This document shows, in pieces, positions 35,677 through 44,205 of a stretch of 64,000 nucleotides of DNA. How positions within the stretch are numbered: position 1 is the first letter of the stretch; every line of letters begins with the position of its first letter. Under the pieces are notes generated by a model that did no database searches, was not told where the DNA came from, and saw nothing but the letters and a program-made list of their open reading frames with translations. A program made the position numbers and the translations under genes. The DNA is from Mollicutes bacterium (lineage in GTDB: Bacteria > Bacillota_I > Bacilli_A > Izemoplasmatales > Izemoplasmataceae), in assembly GCA_003555335.1 (NCBI GenBank), contig PWHD01000021.1:152676-216675 (forward strand). The letters are read 5' to 3'.

Positions 35677-36498
35677 CTATTCTTTCTGACACCGGGGACA
35701 AAGATAGGTTCCTCGGCCGTTGACTTTTGTTTTGATGATGGGGTTTCCGCATGACGGGCAGGGTCTGTCCTTTTGCATGTGGACGTTCAGTTCGTTTTGG
35801 AAACGGCCGGTGATGCCGAGTGAATCACTGTAGGTGCGGATGCTGGAGCCACCTAGGGCGATTGCCTTATCCAAGGTCATTTTCGTGCAGTAAACGAGAT
35901 TTTGCCAGTCTTTTTGCGTAAGCGTCTTTCCCCTTCTTTGCGGGTTGAGCCCGGCGCAGTAGAGAATCTCATCGGCATAGATGTTGCCGATGCCCGCGAC
36001 GATGGTCTGATCGAGCAAGGCGGTCTTGATGGCCCGTTCGGTCTTATCAAGCTTGCTTCTGAGATACTCAGGCGTGAATGCCTGATCGTCCGGTTCGACA
36101 CCGAGATTGACAAGGGGCGGTGTCGTCAGACAGCGGTCTTTGTGTTTTATATCCATTGTACCAAATTTCCTGACATCATGATAGCGCAAACTCTCCCCGT
36201 CCTTGAAATTGAATACGATGTGTTCGTGTTTCTCAACCGGGGCTTCGAAAGGCTTCAGGAAATACTTGCCTTCCATGCGTAGGTGGGAGATGAGACGGCG
36301 CTTTCCGAGGTGGAAGATAAGATATTTGCCTCTTCTTGTGACCGCATCGATGGTGCGACCTGGAAGTGCTCGTTTGAACGCTTCGAGATCGCCACGCACG
36401 ATCGGCGCGTAATGAATATCGACCGAGTCGATGGTCCGGTTTTTCACGCGTCGGTTGAGTGAGTTCTTGACGGTCTCGACTTCGGGTAGTTCGGGCAC
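35677..36498 (-). CDS. mutM: Formamidopyrimidine-DNA glycosylase
   Basis: Excises 8-oxoguanine and formamidopyrimidines and nicks the DNA. After removal of the first residue, Pro2-Glu3 form the catalytic N-terminus (MPELPEVETV). The conserved lysine is in RRGKYLIF, the H2TH region is near GIGNIYADEILY, and the C-terminal zinc finger is CPSCGN...CPRC. The start is a GTG that shares one base with the nitroreductase stop (TAGTG). Length 273 is normal. Confidence 0.97.
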   Translation of the reverse strand: MPELPEVETVKNSLNRRVKNRTIDSVDIHYAPIVRGDLEAFKRALPGRTIDAVTRRGKYLIFHLGKRRLISHLRMEGKYFLKPFEAPVEKHEHIVFNFKDGESLRYHDVRKFGTMDIKHKDRCLTTPPLVNLGVEPDDQAFTPEYLRSKLDKTERAIKTALLDQTIVAGIGNIYADEILYCAGLNPQRRGKTLTQKDWQNLVYCTKMTLDKAIALGGSSIRTYSDSLGITGRFQNELNVHMQKDRPCPSCGNPIIKTKVNGRGTYLCPRCQKE

Positions 36499-36998
36499 TA
36501 CTCGATAACCTGGACCCGGTTCGGGTCATAACGGAGTTTGACGGACTGATTTTCATCTTCCTCGGGATAACCAAGCGCAATCATGGAAAACGGCGTGGCA
36601 TCATCTTTGATGTCGACAATGGACTTGATTGTCTCTATCCGTTCTTCTCTCGGGAAAGCCCCGATCCAAACCCCGCCGAGACCTTGATGCGTCGCTTCCA
36701 GCAGGATGTTTTGGGTACAGGCGGCCATGTCCTGAGGCGCCATCATTTCACGCTTGATGTCTTTTTTGATCAGGGTGATGATACCGAGTGGCGCCTCCTT
36801 GAGGGGCCAGGCGCCCTTGGAAACGGTCGAGAGTTTTTCTAGGATTTCACGGTTTTTGATGACGAGGAATTTCCAGGGTTGCTGATTGGTGGCGGATGGG
36901 GCCTGCATGGCGCTCATGAGGAGTTTTTCGATGATGGCGTCATCGACTTTCCTGTCTTTGTACTTTCTGATGCTTTTTCGTTCTAGACACAGACTCAT
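36498..36998 (-). CDS. Nitroreductase family flavoprotein
   Basis: A 166-residue FMN-dependent reductase. The N-terminal ERKSIRKYKDRKV supplies the arginine and lysine that bind FMN phosphate; APSATNQQPWKFLV is the classic middle signature, and GGVWIGAF the second FMN contact region. Physiological substrates may be quinones, nitroaromatics or other electron acceptors. It overlaps the CDF transporter stop (ATGA) and mutM start, so it is embedded in the polA-mutM operon. It might protect DNA-repair functions from oxidants, but that is conjecture. Confidence 0.9.
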   Translation of the reverse strand: MSLCLERKSIRKYKDRKVDDAIIEKLLMSAMQAPSATNQQPWKFLVIKNREILEKLSTVSKGAWPLKEAPLGIITLIKKDIKREMMAPQDMAACTQNILLEATHQGLGGVWIGAFPREERIETIKSIVDIKDDATPFSMIALGYPEEDENQSVKLRYDPNRVQVIE

Positions 36999-37882
36999 GA
37001 TTCTACCTCCGGATTGACATGCACGATGACATGTCCTATTTTTTTGTTTTTTTCGAGTTCTTTTTTGACATTTCGGGCGATTTCGTGACCTTCATCGACG
37101 CTTAGGGTGCCGTCGACTCTGATATCGACCATGACCTGGTAATAGTGTCCATAGACGATCATGGTGAGTTTGTCCACCGAGATCACACCGTCGACGGATT
37201 CAGCTTTTTCCCTGGTCTTTTTCAAGACGGGCTCGGACGCGCTTTGGCCCATCAACGACTGGATGGCGTCATGAATGACCACAATCGCGACGCGGATGAC
37301 AAGAGTGACGATGATGAACGCCGCGGCGGTGTCGCCGTAGACAAGCAGGGGAAGGTCATAATTGTCACCGATGACACCGATGACGATACCGATGATGACG
37401 ATGACGGAACCGAGCACATCGGCATAAGACTCCCGCCCGCTCGCGCTTAGAGCCTGCGATTCCAGTTCAACGGCCTTGACCGTGATGTAGCGGGCGAGAA
37501 CCAGTTTCACCGTGATGACGCCGAGCGAGACGAAGATGGCGGCGAGTCTCGGCACCATGGGTGCTTCGCCGAGACCCGCGATCAAACTCACGGTCAGGCG
37601 GTACGCCATGAAAAGAATGGAGACGCCCAGAAAAAGGCTCAATATGTATTCGATCTTACCGTGTCCGATCGGATGTTCGCTGTCGGGTGGTTTGTTGGAG
37701 TGGCGCAGGCCGATGATGATCATCACGTCACTCAGGAAATCACTGAAGGAGTGGACCGCATCGGCGATGAGGCCGGCGCTTCTGAACAGGAAACCCCCTA
37801 TGAATTTGGCGATGATCAAAGACAAATTGACAAAGAGACTCTTGAACATCACCATTTCGCGTGTCAACTCATTTCGCCTCAT
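36995..37882 (-). CDS. Cation diffusion facilitator transporter
   Basis: Metal/proton antiporter of 295 residues at most. The first helices carry the metal site HSFSDFLSD (HxxxD), the loop has HPIGHGKIE, and a second HDAIQSLMG site appears in helix 5. A C-terminal cytosolic domain (from about 210) is present and ends with HVIVHVNPE. It resembles the MMT/FieF-type exporters of Zn, Fe, Mn or Cd. It overlaps the last 14 bases of polA. The start is uncertain: ATG 37882, TTG 37867 (after a GAGG), or ATG 37855 are all in frame. Confidence 0.93.
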   Translation of the reverse strand: MRRNELTREMVMFKSLFVNLSLIIAKFIGGFLFRSAGLIADAVHSFSDFLSDVMIIIGLRHSNKPPDSEHPIGHGKIEYILSLFLGVSILFMAYRLTVSLIAGLGEAPMVPRLAAIFVSLGVITVKLVLARYITVKAVELESQALSASGRESYADVLGSVIVIIGIVIGVIGDNYDLPLLVYGDTAAAFIIVTLVIRVAIVVIHDAIQSLMGQSASEPVLKKTREKAESVDGVISVDKLTMIVYGHYYQVMVDIRVDGTLSVDEGHEIARNVKKELEKNKKIGHVIVHVNPEVES

Positions 37883-40493
37883 CGAGGTTCGCCCCAGTCG
37901 CGATGTCCACGGTCAGGGGCACCTTCATATCGACACACTGTTCCATGGTCTTTCGTACCAGTGCATCCATCCTATCTTCCTCGCCCTTGGCGATGTTGAA
38001 GACCAGCTCATCGTGGATCTGCAGGACCATGGTGCTTTTCAATTCCGTCTCGCGCATCCGTTTTTCAATATCCACCATGGCGATCTTGATGATGTCGGCC
38101 GCACTGCCCTGCAGCGGGGCGTTCATGGCGGTACGTTTGCCGAACTCCCTTTGGGCGTGGATCTTGCTTGAGAGTTCGGGGATGTAGCGTCGCCGGTTGA
38201 AAAGTGTCTCGACGTAGCCTTTTTCTTTCGCGCGCTCGACGACGGCATCCATGAATGCCTTGATGCCGTTGAACCGTTCATAATAGCGTTCGATGAAATC
38301 CTGCGCTTCCCTTTGAGGGATATCGAGTTCTTCAGAGAGGCCCCATGCGCTTTGGCCGTAGATGATTCCGAAGTTGACAGCTTTGGCGATCCGGCGTTCA
38401 TCGGGGGAGAGGTTTTCCTTGCCGAGGACTTCCTTTCCCGTGATGGCATGGATGTCTTCGCCGTTTTTGAACGCTTCGATCATTGTCTTCTCTTCAGCCA
38501 TATGCGCCAGCACGCGCAGTTCGATCTGAGAATAATCCGCCGCGAGCAGTTTCTGTCCTTCAGCGGGAATGAACACCTTGCGCAGATCGCGACCGATTTC
38601 GGTGCGGATCGGAATGGTCTGCAGGTTCGGTTCGATGCTCGAGAGTCGGCCCGTCTGAGTGAGGGCCTGTTTGTAGATGGTGTGGATCTTTCCATCGTCG
38701 TGGATGCTATCACGAAGCGTGTTGACATAGGCGCTTTTGAGCTTTGACAGGGTTCGGTAGCGCATGATGTGGTCGATGATGGGATGTTCGCCCTTGAGCT
38801 TTTTGAGAACATCGACGTTGGTCGAATAGCCGGTCTTGGTCTTTTTGATGACGGGCAGTTCGAGTTTCTCAAATAGAATCTCCCCGAGTTGTTTCGGCGA
38901 ACCGATGTTGAATGTCTCACCGGCCGCATCATGGATTTCGGCTTCGACGGATTTTAGTTCCGCGTCGATTTTGTCGGAGAATGCGTCGAGGGCTTCCTGG
39001 TCGATACGGATTCCCCTTATTTCCATTCGTGCGAGAATCGAGGCCAGGGGCATCTCGATCTCCTCGAGGAGTTTTTGTTGACCGTTTTTCTCAATCTGGT
39101 CGAGCATGGTATTTTTGAGGTTTTTGACCGCCCTTGCCTTGTCGGTGGCGTGTTCGGCGTAAACATTGAAATCGGGAACAGCCGCTTTGGCCCCCTTGCC
39201 GTATACCTCTTCGTGGTAATCGACGTCGCTGTAGTCGAAATTGGAGACGATCACCTTGAAGTCCTCTTTGGTGTTCGTGGGGTTCAAAAGATAAGCGGCA
39301 AGAAGAAGGTCGAAATCGAATCCCTGCGGTTGAACGCCATCCTGACTGAGACAGACGGACAGTTTCTTGAGGTCGAAGGTGGATTTCTTTATTGACCCGT
39401 CTTCGAGGAAAGCGATGAATGCGTCGTTGCCGACGGCTTTGTCATAAGGAATGAAGAATTCGTTTTCATTGTTTATCAGAGCGAATCCGAGCTTCTTTGC
39501 GAAGTGGTAGTTGTCGCCGAAAGTCTCGAGAATCAAAGCGTCCGCATCTTTGAGGGCCGCTTTGATTTCTTTCTCATCGCGAAGGATGTGAGGTTCCTTG
39601 CGTTTTTCTTCTTTTTCGGTGGAAGACGGTTTTTCCAGTTGGCTGATGAGGCTGTGGAACTCGAGACGTTCGTAAAAGTCGATCAGCGCCTCTTCATCAT
39701 ACCCGTCATAACGTAAATCATCCAAAGAAAAGCCGAGATCGGCATCGGTCTTGACAGTGGCGAGATCACGCCATTTGATTGCGTCCTTGCCGTGGTTGTC
39801 GATGCGTTCTTTCAGTTTGCCTTTGAGTTCGCCGGCGTTTTTGAGAAGTTTCTCGATGCTGCCATATTCATGGAGGAGTCTGAGCGCGGTCTTCTCGCCG
39901 ACACCCGGGATACCGGGTAAGTTGTCGCTGGCATCACCCATGAGACCTTTGAGGTCCGGAATCTGTTCAGGCTTGAGACCGAGGTCTTCTTTGAGTGTTT
40001 TTCTGGTATAGCGTTGGTCCGGTTCAAGCCCTCTTTTGGAAAGCCGCATGTAGACTTTGCTGTTGAGAAGTTGAAAAAGGTCGCGGTCATTGGAAAGGAT
40101 CTCGATCTCATCGAAATCATCGTAGAACTGATAAGCGAGCGAGGCAATGATGTCATCGGCTTCGAGCGCATCGGTCTCATAGACAGGAAAGCCGAGTTTC
40201 CGGGGCGCTTTCTTGATGTCTTCAAGCTGCGCTCTGAATTCCTCGGGCATCGGTTTTCTTTTGGCTTTGTATTCCTCGTATTCTTTGTGGCGGAACGTCG
40301 CCTTCCCTTTGTCGAAGGCGACCATCGCATGGGTGAAATCCTCTTTCAGAATCACGTTGAGCATGCGGACGAATCCGTATACGGCGTTGGTATAGTCGCC
40401 TTTTGAATTTTTCATCAGGTTGCCGGAATAGGCGGTGGCATAATACGCACGGAACATAAGGTTCGACCCGTCTATCAGGAGAAGTTTTTTCAT
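37869..40493 (-). CDS. polA: DNA polymerase I
   Basis: Repair polymerase that removes primers. An N-terminal 5'-nuclease domain (1-290) is followed by a 3'-5' exonuclease-like domain (about 305-480) and the family A polymerase: motif A DYSQIELR, motif B RRIAKAVNFGIIYG, motif C QIHDELVF. The exonuclease-like domain lacks the DxE metal motif (it reads LILETFGD), so proofreading is probably lost, as in the Bacillus enzyme. The ATG at 40493 has AAGGG upstream and gives 874 residues. Heads the operon that continues into dnaI. Confidence 0.97.
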   Translation of the reverse strand: MKKLLLIDGSNLMFRAYYATAYSGNLMKNSKGDYTNAVYGFVRMLNVILKEDFTHAMVAFDKGKATFRHKEYEEYKAKRKPMPEEFRAQLEDIKKAPRKLGFPVYETDALEADDIIASLAYQFYDDFDEIEILSNDRDLFQLLNSKVYMRLSKRGLEPDQRYTRKTLKEDLGLKPEQIPDLKGLMGDASDNLPGIPGVGEKTALRLLHEYGSIEKLLKNAGELKGKLKERIDNHGKDAIKWRDLATVKTDADLGFSLDDLRYDGYDEEALIDFYERLEFHSLISQLEKPSSTEKEEKRKEPHILRDEKEIKAALKDADALILETFGDNYHFAKKLGFALINNENEFFIPYDKAVGNDAFIAFLEDGSIKKSTFDLKKLSVCLSQDGVQPQGFDFDLLLAAYLLNPTNTKEDFKVIVSNFDYSDVDYHEEVYGKGAKAAVPDFNVYAEHATDKARAVKNLKNTMLDQIEKNGQQKLLEEIEMPLASILARMEIRGIRIDQEALDAFSDKIDAELKSVEAEIHDAAGETFNIGSPKQLGEILFEKLELPVIKKTKTGYSTNVDVLKKLKGEHPIIDHIMRYRTLSKLKSAYVNTLRDSIHDDGKIHTIYKQALTQTGRLSSIEPNLQTIPIRTEIGRDLRKVFIPAEGQKLLAADYSQIELRVLAHMAEEKTMIEAFKNGEDIHAITGKEVLGKENLSPDERRIAKAVNFGIIYGQSAWGLSEELDIPQREAQDFIERYYERFNGIKAFMDAVVERAKEKGYVETLFNRRRYIPELSSKIHAQREFGKRTAMNAPLQGSAADIIKIAMVDIEKRMRETELKSTMVLQIHDELVFNIAKGEEDRMDALVRKTMEQCVDMKVPLTVDIATGANLDEAK

Positions 40494-40581
40494 AAAGGCC
40501 CTTCTTTCATTCTGCAGTGTAATCACTTAATTATTTTACCATATACAACCGTAAAAATAAAAAGGATATGGGGTGTGGGGT

Positions 40582-40610
40582 AAAAAAAATACCCACCGCG
40601 GTGGGTATTT
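40582..40610 (-). terminator. Terminator of acpP
   Basis: Perfect ten-base stem (AATACCCACC and complement) with a two-base turn, followed on the minus strand by eight T residues, right after the acpP stop. Confidence 0.94.
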
Positions 40611-40614
40611 GATT

Positions 40615-40842
40615 TCAGTCGATTTCGTTTTCCAGATAGTCGAGAATATCCTGGACAGTCTTGATTTTGGTCGCTGCGGTATCGTCGATTTCGACATCGA
40701 ATTCTTCTTCAATCGCCATAATCAGTTCAACAGCGTCCAATGAATCCGCACCGAGGTCCTCACTCAGATGGGAATCTGCCTCGATGGTGTCTTTTTCGAC
40801 ACCGAGTTCTTCGGCAATGATGGTTCTGAGTTTTTCCAACAC
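40615..40842 (-). CDS. acpP: Acyl carrier protein
   Basis: Carries acyl chains on a phosphopantetheine arm during fatty-acid synthesis. The 75-residue acidic protein has the GADSLDAVELIM site with the modified serine at residue 38. I chose the GTG at 40842 because AAGGAG lies nine bases upstream; the in-frame TTG at 40848 is too close to that site. It has a strong promoter and its own terminator. It sits downstream of coaX, which is fitting because the arm comes from CoA. Confidence 0.96.
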   Translation of the reverse strand: MLEKLRTIIAEELGVEKDTIEADSHLSEDLGADSLDAVELIMAIEEEFDVEIDDTAATKIKTVQDILDYLENEID

Positions 40843-40889
40843 GCTCAATCACTCCTTATCTCTTTGTCGGGTTCTTTATTATTGCGTCT

Positions 40890-40918
40890 ATTATAGTGCG
40901 CAAAAAATATTTTGTCAA
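40890..40918 (-). promoter_or_regulatory. Consensus sigma-A promoter for acpP
   Basis: Minus strand TTGACA (40913-40918), 17-base spacer, TATAAT (40890-40895): a perfect match to the vegetative promoter, about 50 bases upstream of the start codon. Confidence 0.9.
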
Positions 40919-40923
40919 TCAAA

Positions 40924-41670
40924 TTAAGTACGTCGGTTCTTATTGTAGATGAATGCGAGGCCTTTGAGCACAAGCAGGTCATCGAAAATATAGTCATCAG
41001 GCATGAGGACTTTAAGCAGTTTCGCCGCGCCACCGGTCATGATGACAGGGATATTCCTGTTTCCCTGGGCTTCACGGATGGCCTCGACAAAGCCCCTTAT
41101 TTGAAAGACATGTCCGTAGAGAAAACCGGAATTGAGCGCGTCGATGGTGTTTGTTCCAAGCACGCCGTTGGGCTTTTGAAACTCGAACTGGATCAGCTTG
41201 GACGCCTTTTCGACCAGGGCGGCTTTCGCCATGTCCAGACCGATGGTGATGGAGACGCCCTTGATTGTTCCATCTTCGACATAGGAAAAAGTGGTGGCGC
41301 TGCCCATATCGATGATGATCGCGGTGTCGTCGTAACAACTTTTCGCACCGGCGGCGCCGGCAATCAAATCCGCGCCGACTTCCTTTGGGTAATCAGTCTT
41401 GACGGCGACACCGGTCTTGATGCCCGGTTCCACAAAAAGCGGCGTGATGTCGAAATAACGCATCAAGAATGTCTTGAACGCCGTATTGAGCTGGGGCACA
41501 ACCGAAGCGATCACCACGTCGGTCACATCATCGAAAAGATGTTTCAGCATGGCGTAATACTCATCGGATGAGCGGGTCGAATCCGTTTTGTAGCGGTAGG
41601 TCTCTTTTATATCGTCATTGCCTTTGCCGATGACGATGTTCGAGTTGCCGATATCGATATAAAGCAGCAT
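40924..41670 (-). CDS. coaX: Type III pantothenate kinase
   Basis: First step of coenzyme A synthesis from pantothenate, by a kinase of the acetate/sugar kinase fold. The N-terminal phosphate motif is LYIDIGNSNIVIG, the monovalent-cation and pantothenate site appears as GADLIAGAAGAKSCYDDTAIIIDMGSATT region with its DMGSATT adenosine-side loop, and MTGGAA near the end closes the ATP pocket. 248 residues, normal length. Eight bases downstream of panT, in one operon. Confidence 0.95.
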   Translation of the reverse strand: MLLYIDIGNSNIVIGKGNDDIKETYRYKTDSTRSSDEYYAMLKHLFDDVTDVVIASVVPQLNTAFKTFLMRYFDITPLFVEPGIKTGVAVKTDYPKEVGADLIAGAAGAKSCYDDTAIIIDMGSATTFSYVEDGTIKGVSITIGLDMAKAALVEKASKLIQFEFQKPNGVLGTNTIDALNSGFLYGHVFQIRGFVEAIREAQGNRNIPVIMTGGAAKLLKVLMPDDYIFDDLLVLKGLAFIYNKNRRT

Positions 41671-41678
41671 ACAATCAC

Positions 41679-42332
41679 CTATTTCTTGTCTTTGGGAGAT
41701 TCATCGTCGTCCATGTCTTCTTTGATCTCTTTTTTTCTTTCCTCATCGAAGAGGTCGAAGCCGGCGACGCTTTCGGCTTTGAGCAGCGCGAGAACGATCG
41801 GGGTTCCAGCCAGTGCGGCGATGGCCATCTCCATGCCCGCGATGAGCGGAAGGACGGTCAGGATGAATTCGAACAGTTCCGCGCCGATTACATCCTCATA
41901 GAATGGAGCCAGCGCCATCGCGGTCCCCATGACGAGAATCGTATGGATCAGCGTGGATACCACGAAAGTGGTGGCGATGGCCGCGGTCTTGTTTTTGATG
42001 ATGTTTTTCGCCATCAGGAACACATACCAGATCGCCAGCCCGAAAAGCACGCGGGGAACTACCGAAAGCAGCGGATTTTGAAACATCAGGTCGAACGGCG
42101 TGGCCGCACGCCAGAGCGAGACGAACCAGGACGAAAGTCCAAAGGCGATTCCTAAAGCGATTCCCATGCGTTTACCACCGTATAGCGCGCCGATGATCAC
42201 GGGAATGTGGATGATGGTCGCCGAGACGGGGCCGATCTGGACGAATCCGAGGAACGGCACCAGTGCCATCAGGGCGATGATGGTGATGAACACCGCGAGG
42301 GTGGTCATTTCCAATACTCTTTCATTTCTCAT
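41679..42332 (-). CDS. panT: ECF transporter substrate-binding (S) component, pantothenate-type
   Basis: Six-helix membrane protein that binds a vitamin and works with a shared ECF ATPase module located elsewhere. After MRNERVLEM there is an FLGFVQIGPVSATIIHIPV stretch typical of S components, near residues 28-46. The acidic cytosolic tail (KKEIKEDMDDDES) is unusual. I infer pantothenate as substrate from the tight pairing with coaX (8-base gap) and resemblance to PanT; the sequence alone does not prove it. AAAGGAG precedes the ATG. No ECF module (EcfA/EcfT) is in this window. Confidence 0.75.
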   Translation of the reverse strand: MRNERVLEMTTLAVFITIIALMALVPFLGFVQIGPVSATIIHIPVIIGALYGGKRMGIALGIAFGLSSWFVSLWRAATPFDLMFQNPLLSVVPRVLFGLAIWYVFLMAKNIIKNKTAAIATTFVVSTLIHTILVMGTAMALAPFYEDVIGAELFEFILTVLPLIAGMEMAIAALAGTPIVLALLKAESVAGFDLFDEERKKEIKEDMDDDESPKDKK

Positions 42333-42444
42333 TGTTTTTTCTCCTTTATTTTGGGCCCGTTGGGTCCCTTATTGTGGATATATATGAAAGACCGCCGGTC
42401 ATGGTGCTGACGTGCAGGGATGCTTTGTCGCACCCGGAAGTCTG

Positions 42445-43509
42445 TTAGACGCCTGCTTTGATCGTTTCGTAGGTGTCTTTGTCGAACGACCGGATCAGGG
42501 CGAGCACCATGTCGCGTACGGCGCGGTAGTCATCCTGATGGATCATCGAGGTTGTGGAGTGGATGTAGCGGGCCGGCATTCCGATGGTCGCGACGACGAC
42601 ACCGTCTTGGTTGAGCTGTGCCCGTGCGGCATCGGTGCCGCCCTTGGACTGATAGTACTGGAACTTGATATTGTTTTCCTTGGCGATTTTCTCGACATGT
42701 TTCTTCATTCCCTGGTGCATCAGGGTGTTGGGATCATAGAAACGGACGAGAAAACCTTCGTTCAGTTTACCGCTGATCTCATCGCCGTCGAATGAATCGG
42801 CACACGGTGAGCAGTCGACCGCGAGGAAGATGTCGGGATTGACGAGGCCACTTGCCACCGCCGCACCGCGCAGTCCCACTTCCTCTTGAACCGTCGCACC
42901 GGCGTAGAGTGCACAGGGAAGCTTTTCTTCCTTCAGTGTCTCGAGAATTTCGAGACTCATCGCGCAGCCGAAACGGTTGTCCCATGCCTTGGAGATATGC
43001 TTCTTGCCGTCTTTTGTAACGACATAGTTGTTTCTGGAGATCACTTGCTGGCCGATTTTGACGCCGAGTTTCTCGGCGTGTTCCTTATCGTCGGCGCCGA
43101 CGTCGATCAATAGTTCCTCGAACTTGAGGTCGCCTTTGCCTTTTTCGCCTTTGCTCAGATGCGGAGGCTTAGACGCGGTCACACCGGGAATCTCTTCTAA
43201 GTCATCGGTGTAGATGATCATGTGCTGCGACAGATAGACATCGCCTTTCATGCCGCCGAGGTTGGTGATCTTGATGAGGCCTTCTTTCGTGATGCCGGTG
43301 ACCATGCCGCCGACTTCATCCATGTGGCCGGCAAGCATCACCTTCGGTCCGTCGGAGTTCTTGTTCAGGACACCGAAGATACCGCCGAGCTTGTCCTGCA
43401 CGATGGTGTCGGTCGATCTGGATATTTCCCGTTTCATATAGTTTCTCACGTGTTTCTCAAAACTGGGGGCGCCTGGTATGTTGACGAGATCGATATAATA
43501 CTGTTTCAT
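42445..43509 (-). CDS. M42 family aminopeptidase
   Basis: Dinuclear metallopeptidase of the glutamyl aminopeptidase/cellulase M family, which forms large tetrahedral complexes in relatives. Metal and catalytic residues are visible in AGHMDEVG (near 62), AWDNRFG (near 180), VQEEVGLRG (near 213) and AVDCSP, with IHSTTSM near the end. 354 residues, normal. Its AGGAGG site lies inside the last codons of trmB, so the two are cotranscribed. It likely trims peptides with pepF and pepV. Confidence 0.93.
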   Translation of the reverse strand: MKQYYIDLVNIPGAPSFEKHVRNYMKREISRSTDTIVQDKLGGIFGVLNKNSDGPKVMLAGHMDEVGGMVTGITKEGLIKITNLGGMKGDVYLSQHMIIYTDDLEEIPGVTASKPPHLSKGEKGKGDLKFEELLIDVGADDKEHAEKLGVKIGQQVISRNNYVVTKDGKKHISKAWDNRFGCAMSLEILETLKEEKLPCALYAGATVQEEVGLRGAAVASGLVNPDIFLAVDCSPCADSFDGDEISGKLNEGFLVRFYDPNTLMHQGMKKHVEKIAKENNIKFQYYQSKGGTDAARAQLNQDGVVVATIGMPARYIHSTTSMIHQDDYRAVRDMVLALIRSFDKDTYETIKAGV

Positions 43510-43510
43510 G

Positions 43511-44152
43511 CTAGTCCTCCTGGAATGTGACTGTCAGTTTATAGATGGAGCCTTGATTCTTGAATTTCGCTTCGAACTCCGTTTCGATGTTGAATGCGTG
43601 GTCGTCATTGTGTAGATCCAAAGACAAATCGACAATACGCATTCCGTAGGTGGTCATCGATTTCAGTGAGAATTCGAAGAATTTGCGGTTGTCGGTCTTG
43701 AGTTCGATGGTACCGCCTTTATTAAGGATTTTCTCATAGATGGCGAGAAAACCGGGATGCGTCAGCCGTCTTTTCGCATGGCGGACCTTCGGCCAGGGAT
43801 CGGAGAAATTGAGATAGATCGTGCTGACAGCGTTGGCTTTCATGCAGGCGCTAAGATGCTGGGCATCCATGCGGATGAGATAGAGATTGGCACGCGGCGC
43901 GTCGATTACTTTTTCAAGCGCCCTCACAATCACACTGTCGAACTGTTCGATGGCCAGAAAATTCTCTTCGGGATGCATTTCGGACAGCCTATGCATGAAC
44001 GCGCCTTTGCCGCAGCCAATCTCGATATTGAGCGGTTTGTCGTCCTTGAAGACTTCATCGAGGTCGACCTTCTTATCGGGATGCACGTCCAAAATGAACT
44101 CCGGATGCGCGGCGATTTTTGTTTTTGCGTATCTGACGTTTCTCAATCTCAT
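43511..44152 (-). CDS. trmB: tRNA (guanine-N7)-methyltransferase
   Basis: Adds the m7G46 mark to tRNA using S-adenosylmethionine. The SAM motif is IEIGCGKGAFM near residue 43-53 and the family signature NFSDPWPKVRHAKRRL lies at about 115-130. 213 residues, normal length. AAGGTGATAGC precedes the ATG. A possible -10 (TATAAT, 44168-44173) overlaps the base of the pepV terminator hairpin. Confidence 0.96.
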   Translation of the reverse strand: MRLRNVRYAKTKIAAHPEFILDVHPDKKVDLDEVFKDDKPLNIEIGCGKGAFMHRLSEMHPEENFLAIEQFDSVIVRALEKVIDAPRANLYLIRMDAQHLSACMKANAVSTIYLNFSDPWPKVRHAKRRLTHPGFLAIYEKILNKGGTIELKTDNRKFFEFSLKSMTTYGMRIVDLSLDLHNDDHAFNIETEFEAKFKNQGSIYKLTVTFQED

Positions 44153-44167
44153 GCTATCACCTTGTCC

Positions 44168-44205
44168 ATTATAACAAAGTTTATGGCTTCATTGAAGCCA
44201 TAAAC
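44168..44205 (-). terminator. pepV terminator overlapping a trmB -10 element
   Basis: Minus-strand stem GTTTATGGCTTC/GAAGCCATAAAC (44179-44205) follows the pepV stop directly. Its tail TTTGTTATAATGG contains TATAAT (44168-44173), a candidate trmB -10; the -35 (TTCAAT) is poor and lies inside the hairpin. Confidence 0.65.

Noticed and set aside
42333..42444. Leader hairpin before panT considered as a vitamin riboswitch
   Set aside because: GGGACCCAACGGGCCC can pair, but the conserved motifs of known vitamin riboswitches are absent and no terminator or clear promoter is present.
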